Shown one piece after another: positions 58,858-64,000 of a DNA stretch of 64,000 bases. The notes beneath the pieces were generated by a model. It searched no databases and had not been told where the DNA came from. It saw nothing but the letters and a program-made list of their open reading frames with translations. A program made the position numbers and the translations under genes. Each line of letters starts with the position of its first letter. The stretch's first letter is position 1. The stretch is from Dryas octopetala (Eukaryota; Streptophyta; Magnoliopsida; Rosales; Rosaceae). The stretch lies in contig OY992833.1 in NCBI GenBank assembly GCA_963921425.1, positions 20,235,454 through 20,299,453 of the forward strand, written 5' to 3'.

Positions 58858-59029
58858 GTTTCAATTAGGGTTGGGTCGGTTTGATCGAAAAACCGAGACC
58901 GTATCCAAAACCGCTTCAATCGATGTCGAAAATAACCATATCGGAAAAGAATCGTACCGAGATATCAGTTTGCCAACCGAACCGGTATGTTCGGTTTCGG
59001 TTCCGGTTCTCAGATTCTGAAACCGTTGA

Positions 59030-59245
59030 TTTACCAGGTATTGTTAAAAGATCATCAATTCCTAATGAAATGGATGTAGCAGTGGCTTGTCGGAATCCCA
59101 AAGTCTTTACTTGGTCCAGGATGTGTGATGTATATGCCATTCCGAAGTGATCTATTAATCTACTAATAAGTCGTTTAATAGCAGTTCCATCTATCACTTT
59201 ATTGTGAAAGACCAGATTGGCCCGTTCTGCCATAAGTACCTCCCT
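59030..59245 (-). pseudogene. rpoC2: Plastid rpoC2 5' fragment inside the hAT element
   Basis: The minus strand reads [60 protein letters not shown], which is the N-terminal 70 or so residues of the plastid RNA polymerase beta'' subunit. The usual initiator codon reads AGG here. The similarity stops at LLTIPGK, where the hAT arm begins. It is nuclear plastid DNA and has no function as a polymerase gene. Confidence 0.88.
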
Positions 59246-59289
59246 ATTCCGCTGAGTGGGGTTCGACAATGGGTTTGAGTCAATGATTG

Positions 59290-59503
59290 GAAAACTTCCT
59301 TTTCTCGATCTTGATTCGAAAAGAACTGTCTTTTCTGTATACTTTCCCCGGTTCCGTTGCTACCGCGGGCTTTACGCAATCGATCGGATCATATAGATAT
59401 CCCTTCAACACAACATAGGTCATTGAAAGGATCTCGGAGACCCACCAAAGCACGAAAGCCAGGATCTTTCAGAAAATGGATTCCTATTCGAAGAGTGCAT
59501 AAC
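59290..59503. other. Plastid inverted-repeat fragment (rps12 to trnV spacer type)
   Basis: CGCAATCGATCGGATCATAT, CAACACAACATAGGTCATTG and CCAGGATCTTTCAGAAAATG are, from memory, conserved plastid inverted-repeat sequence near rps12-trnV-GAC. In plastid genomes this is far from rpoC2, so two separate fragments were joined. The exact edges and identity need a search against a plastid genome. Confidence 0.6.
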
Positions 59504-59968
59504 CGCAATATATATTCTTGTAGCTTTTACGCTCATCGGTTTTGTGGTTCAAGAGGTTGAGTAATGAGTATGGAAGAAGTGGTTTTTAGACCCAGGGGCT
59601 CCGCTTATACCAGCGCCGTGCTGGGATAGAGAAAGAAATGGGAGGAGGAGGGTGGTACACTGGGCTGGGCTGGGCTCTCTCTCTCATCCCTCTCTTTGCT
59701 GCGTTCTCTCTCTCTGTGATGCGTTCTCTCTCTCTCTGATGCATTCTCTCTCTATCTCTCTCTCTGCGATCTCTCTTTCTTTGTTTCCGGTCAGAGGTCC
59801 ATTCCGAGCCGAGCCGACCGAGAATGCCGGTTCAACTGAGTGCCGGTTTACCGACATTTCGGTACCGGTCTCGGTAATCAAAGTGGCCAACCGAGAAAGG
59901 TCCGGTCAGTACACGGTTTGGGGGTCTCGGCTCGGTAACCGTACCGAACCCACCCCTAGTTTCAATAA

Positions 59969-60338
59969 GAGTTAATTACACTTACACCCCCTGAGGTTTA
60001 TCGTCTTTTCACATACACCCCTTAGGGTTTCAATAATTACACATACACCCCCTGAGGTTTTAAAACTGTTGCATATAACCCCCTATAGTGAGACGAAAAT
60101 AATGAAAAATTATGCAAAAAAGCATGCTAAGGGATTAAATAGCCTAATAAGATTATTCAAGGTGTAAGGTCCAACCTGAATACAAATATTTTCTTTTTTA
60201 TTTATTTATTTATTTTTCTTGTAAGGGGTTATATGCAACAGTTTTAAAACCTTAGGGGGTGTATGTGTAATTATTGAAACCCCATGGAGTGTATGTGAAA
60301 AGACGATAAACCTCACGAGGTGTAAGTGTAATTAACTC
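59969..60338. mobile_element. Mutator-type MITE at the edge of the hAT element
   Basis: A 370 bp element with perfect 9 bp duplication TTTCAATAA (59960-59968, 60339-60347). Inverted ends of about 110 bp: GAGTTAATTACACTTACACC at left and GAGTTAATTACACTTACACC at right (reverse complement), followed by CCTGAGGTTT-like motifs. It entered the right-hand target duplication of the hAT element, so it is the younger of the two. Confidence 0.9.
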
Positions 60339-60600
60339 TTTCAATAATGCCAAATGTCAATTTAGGCAGAGAGAGTCCAACAAAACCGCACACTTTTTAG
60401 CTCATTATGCCTTATCTAACCATGGTTGCAATATATAGTTAGATGTGGATACCGGCCCTCCTTGGCTCCATCCAACTATGTATGAGAATTATTGTAGTTG
60501 AATAAAAAATCTCATTTCTCTTCAAAAAAAAAAAAAAAAAAAAAGAAAGAGAAGGTAACCATTCGACATGGTTTTATGTATATTCTCCTCAAAAATACAA

Positions 60601-61669
60601 GGCTTAATTATCGATTTACCACCTAAAACTGTAACTAATTCTCACTTTACCACCTGAAAGTTTTTTTGTCCCAGATTACCACCTGTAACTTACATCCATG
60701 TCCCATTTTACCTTGTTCCGTCAACAATTCCGTTAATGCTGACGTGGCGCGCTAGATGTGCGCCACGTGTCACATCTTTTTTTATTTTTTCGCATTTTTT
60801 TATTTTTTTATTTTTATAAACTTTGAAAATTCATTAAAAATAGCTCCGAACTCAGAAAAATATACGAAAAATTCCTACGGACTCGTCTTGACTAGCACTA
60901 ATTTTCTATAAGGTTAAATTACCAATTTGCCCTCTAAAAATTTTCAAAAAAATTAGAAAGTCCAAATTTATTTCTAAAAAATTAAAATAAATTTTCCTCT
61001 ATTAAAAAAATTCTAGAATTTTCGTAAACTCTTGGACAAATTCTCAAAAATATTTTGAAAAATTACCAAAAGCTTGTTTTAGAGAATTATTTCGAGACTT
61101 TACAGAAATTTTAGAATTTTTCTAGAATTTATTTTATAGGGAATTTTATTTTTCTCTAAGACCGAGAGGTCTTTTGGGTAGCAAGTGTTCACGAGAAAGG
61201 TAATGTTAGTTTTTAGAAGACTAACGGTGCATACCTCATATTTTTTGGAGTTCGGGAGATTATTCTATGAATTTTCAAAGAGTCTAGAGTATTTTAATTT
61301 TCTAGAAATAAATTTGGACTTTCCAAATTTTTTGAAAATTTTTAGAGGGAAAATTGGCATTTTGACCCTATAGTAAATTAGTACTAGTTAAGACAAGTCG
61401 GTAGGAATTTTCCGTGTATTTTTTTAAGTTCGGAGCTATTTTTAATTAATTTTCAAAGTTTATAAAAATAGAAAAATCAAAAAATACAAAAAAGATGTGA
61501 CACGTGGCACACATCCAGTGCGCCACGTCAGCATTAACAGAATTGTTGACGGAACAAGGTAAAATGGGACACGGATGTAAGTTACAGGTGGTAATCTGGG
61601 ACAAAAAAACTTTCAGGTGGTAAAGTGGGAATGAGTTACAATTTTGGGTGGTAAATCGATAATTAAGCT
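60601..61669. mobile_element. Long-TIR Mutator-like non-autonomous element
   Basis: A 1,069 bp element with perfect 9 bp duplication AAAATACAA (60592-60600, 61670-61678). The ends GGCTTAATTATCGATTTACC and AGCTTAATTATCGATTTACC (right, reverse complement) begin inverted arms of about 400 bp that include a conserved CGCCACGTCAGCATTAAC-like segment also seen, as GACGTGGCGC, in the arms of the Pack-MULE at 4758-6477. The core is AT-rich without a gene. Confidence 0.9.
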
Positions 61670-61952
61670 AAAATACAAATAAGGAATATAGATGCAGGTA
61701 CAAATACTTCGGAAAAACTGAAATAGATTTTTAGGTACTTTGTGTAGAGATAGAGTTATGGAAGGGCCACCAAATTCCATGAACCACAAGAAATAATCAA
61801 ATAAAATTGCACCAATCTCTCCATCCAATCATTTACAAAATCGTAAGTACCACACAGAAGAGGGAGTATTGATAAGATACTGGAATGCGGCTTAGCAGGC
61901 TGCAGGTGCCACACAGAAAAAGAAATGGACAAAAATGTCGTTATAGCCTTTT

Positions 61953-61975
61953 TTTTTTTTTTTTTGGCCAGAGTA
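61953..61975 (-). mobile_element. Micro-insertion of a retroposon tail (23 nt)
   Basis: Thirteen T then GGCCAGAGTA, between GTTATAGCCTTTT (61940-61952) and GTTGTAGCCTTTT (61976-61988), a 13 bp duplication with one mismatch. The minus strand ends CTGGCC-A(n), as in the insertion at 50667. Confidence 0.5.
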
Positions 61976-61988
61976 GTTGTAGCCTTTT

Positions 61989-64000
61989 GAGGTTTTGTTT
62001 GTTGTAGTTGTAGCCTTTTAAGTTTTAACCAATCGAATGTAGAGTGGACATGATTAGAAAGGTTGGGTTGGAGAAATAGAGGAAAGAAAATAAGAAAAAT
62101 TTAGGGCCCATTTAGCAATAGTTTGATTTTAGTTTCTGTTTTTAATCAAAGATTAAGAAGAAAAAAAATGAGAGAATAGGCTAAAGAGATTATAGATGGA
62201 GGATATAAGAAAATGTATATGTAAAAAAAACAAGTATATCCTCATTTCAGTTCACATTTCGACATTATCTTCCCTCATATCAAAGGGGTATAATGATCAT
62301 ACTCCATGCAAACATATTAATTAAATGAATCAGTTTGTATAATACCTTTCATTATTCTTTTGAAATTGAGAGTTCTGTAACATTGTGGAGAAAAATACTA
62401 TCGCTATACACAGTGATAGTCCACAAATTTTAAGCGACGTGGAGCTTTTAACTTCATAAAACGATGGTCCATCTCATCGGCTCTCTTCGCTTTCGCCTTT
62501 ATTTCATCATCAAACCTCTTAAAAGCCGTGGAAAAAGTGGATTCACCACCGAACCTCTTAAAAGCCATTGAAACCCAAAGGGCCAACAACATACACCTAA
62601 CAGTCTAACACCATTGGGTCTGCATAAGGTCGAATGGAACGCCAATGCATGTGAATATATGATAAGGAGACCCCAAGATTCTATCAATGGAATTAACAGA
62701 ACAGAGCATGAGAAAGACATAACGCATTTCCTCCAATTACTATTTGCTTATATTTAAAATTCAGACCTATAGGGCATTACATTTTATAGAGCTAAAACTG
62801 AAATTGGATAAAAAGGAGAACTAATATAAAGTTGACATACTAAGTCAGTTAAGGGAGGTAATACCACAAAGCTCAAGCATTTCTTTGGTGAATTTGCCAG
62901 GTACTGTGACTTCTGTGAAGGTTTCCTTCTGAAATTTGGATTTGCATACACTAATATCCTGGAAAAAAGCCACAGAATAAACAAAGAACATAAGGCGTTT
63001 ACATATGACTAGTCATTCATAGGTCTTGGTATGTAGAATGCCACCAATAATTTCAACTTAAGACAGGCAAAAAAGAACTCAACTTAAGAATTAATGACTC
63101 TTGTCATACATTGAGAATGTTACAGATGAATGAGAACTTCTGGTCAGCAGTAGTTGCTATTTTTAAGTTGCAATCTACGACATATTGTTTTCTCAATATT
63201 CCGCATATTTAAATGATCAGAAAATAAGTTTCAGCAATTGTTTTCTTAAATTACTTACATATAGGAGTGCAAAATGAACCATTTATTGGGTAATGTTTCC
63301 ACCAAACCAACCGGACAATATTTACTACCCTCTCCAAGATCCATATAACACACAAAATATATCTGACATTCCCACATGTTACTCTCATAAATACTAGGTC
63401 TATTGATGAGCTAACAAATTTATAGCAGGACATGTAGAACAGTATAAGCAGGCTAAAGGAGAAATCCATAAATTGGTTGTCCTGGCAAGTTAAACTCTCA
63501 TCGTCTCTATCTACCAAATGCTTTCTCTTATTTCCATCCTACCTTCAGATTATTTCAGAAAAGGGAGGACAAATTAGAGCGAGAGGTCCTCTCCCTTGCA
63601 TAGCACACACAAGAATAAACTAGTTCTAAAGGCCTCCTTAGAGAGAATGCTTTCTGCAATAAAGAATTCAGTTATTTCTTTCACAACACAGTGAACACAC
63701 ACACACAAGCAATTGGCTATACTGAATGGAGCATATTATATGTACCCTCCCTTTTTTTCTGGAGAATTAATCTAAAACCAGTGCTTCGATAATATGCATA
63801 TGCCAACTCCTCTGTATCAATAGTAGACAAAGCCAAAGCCGACTTCAAACAGATAAATTCAGCACACAATCAACCTACTCAAAAGAGGACAGACTCTATA
63901 TGATTGCACTATCATATATTAACAGGTAGATAACTTGATAGAATTGCAAATGTTGAACTAGCCCCCTCAGGCCCTCACTATGATTTATGTTCACAAATGC
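61989..64000. other. Right-hand intergenic or intronic DNA
   Basis: AT-rich, no transposon ends seen. A possible terminal exon lies at 62845-62958 on the minus strand, and a second coding-like stretch (SALALSTIDTEELAYAYYRS) near 63780-63850, also minus, so the region may be the 3' part of a gene that continues beyond the window. Confidence 0.4.
62845..62958 (-). CDS. Possible terminal exon of an unidentified gene
   Basis: After a TTTTTTCCAG acceptor the minus strand reads 37 codons, DISVCKSKFQKETFTEVTVP then GKFTKEMLELCGITSLN, to a TGA at 62845-62847. Codon use and composition look coding and the acceptor has a T-rich tract. I do not recognise the family. The upstream exons would lie at higher coordinates; the stretch near 63780-63850 is one candidate. 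It could also be a chance open frame. Confidence 0.35.
   Translation of the reverse strand, partial: DISVCKSKFQKETFTEVTVPGKFTKEMLELCGITSLN

Larger units (their letters stand above)
58866..59958. mobile_element. hAT-like element carrying plastid DNA
   Basis: A perfect 8 bp duplication GTTTCAAT (58858-58865, 59959-59966) bounds a 1,093 bp element with hAT-type ends: TAGGGTTGGGTCGGTTTGAT at left, TAGGGGTGGGTTCGGTACGG at right (reverse complement). Both arms (about 165 bp) are made of ACCGAGACC/CGGTTCCGG-like subterminal motifs. Between them lie two plastid-derived pieces (about 59030-59260 and 59290-59503), about 150 bp of unknown origin and a CT-rich microsatellite (about 59680-59780). No transposase is present. 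Confidence 0.8.

Noticed and set aside
62404-62592. 62-codon minus-strand frame (FKRFGGESTFSTAFKRFDDE)
   Set aside because: Contains a local duplication (AFKRF twice) and no known motif; no splice or promoter support.
1-64000. CRISPR arrays, bacterial operons, rRNA and tRNA genes
   Set aside because: None seen. The regular 26 bp array at 14981-15211 has no spacers and belongs to a transposon. The Met-tRNA-like strings are primer-binding sites of LTR elements, not tRNA genes.

Overview
The window is nuclear DNA of a flowering plant, a eudicot by the look of its genes; woody Rosaceae would fit, but the sequence alone does not settle it. Evidence: AT-rich intergenic DNA, spliced genes with short GT-AG introns, Ty1/copia, TRIM, CACTA, hAT, Mutator-like and PIF/Harbinger transposons, a plant U6 snRNA gene, and plant-only families (SUPERMAN-like zinc finger, BLUS1 kinase, CslG).

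Four host protein genes look whole, all on the minus strand: a SUPERMAN-like C2H2 repressor (9763-10629), a single-exon BLUS1 orthologue (18864-20615), and two eight-exon cellulose-synthase-like G genes (23237-27804 and 44596-49942). A U6 snRNA gene with a Pol III promoter lies at 17637-17740 on the minus strand. One unidentified terminal exon may lie near 62.9 kb.

Layout: 1-3105 decayed LTR element; 3966-6477 two Mutator-like elements, the second a Pack-MULE carrying a BRL2 receptor-kinase fragment; 6.5-13.1 kb the SUPERMAN-like gene in AT-rich DNA; 13137-17034 a two-gene PIF/Harbinger element, broken, with perfect TAA target duplication; 17.6-22.8 kb U6 and BLUS1; 22852-51910 a tandem segmental duplication holding the two CslG genes; 51-58 kb a LINE tail split by a hAT element and a very young copia element; 58.9-60.3 kb a hAT element containing plastid DNA, with a MITE inserted at its edge; 60.6-61.7 kb a long-TIR Mutator-like element; then sparse DNA to the end.

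The CslG duplication is the main organising event. The two units share the gene, part of a LINE and a hAT element. Their junction is occupied by a CACTA element, itself interrupted by a copia element. After the duplication the copies diverged by insertion (TRIM in intron 2 and MITE in intron 5 of copy 2) and by promoter indels, while both reading frames stayed open. CslG/CslM-type enzymes include the glucuronosyltransferases of triterpenoid saponin synthesis, so the pair may belong to specialised metabolism; this is inference. I found no convincing new multi-gene system. The most unusual things are transposons that carry foreign sequence (BRL2, plastid DNA, a possible host gene piece) and several retroposon-like insertions only about 20 nt long with clean target duplications.
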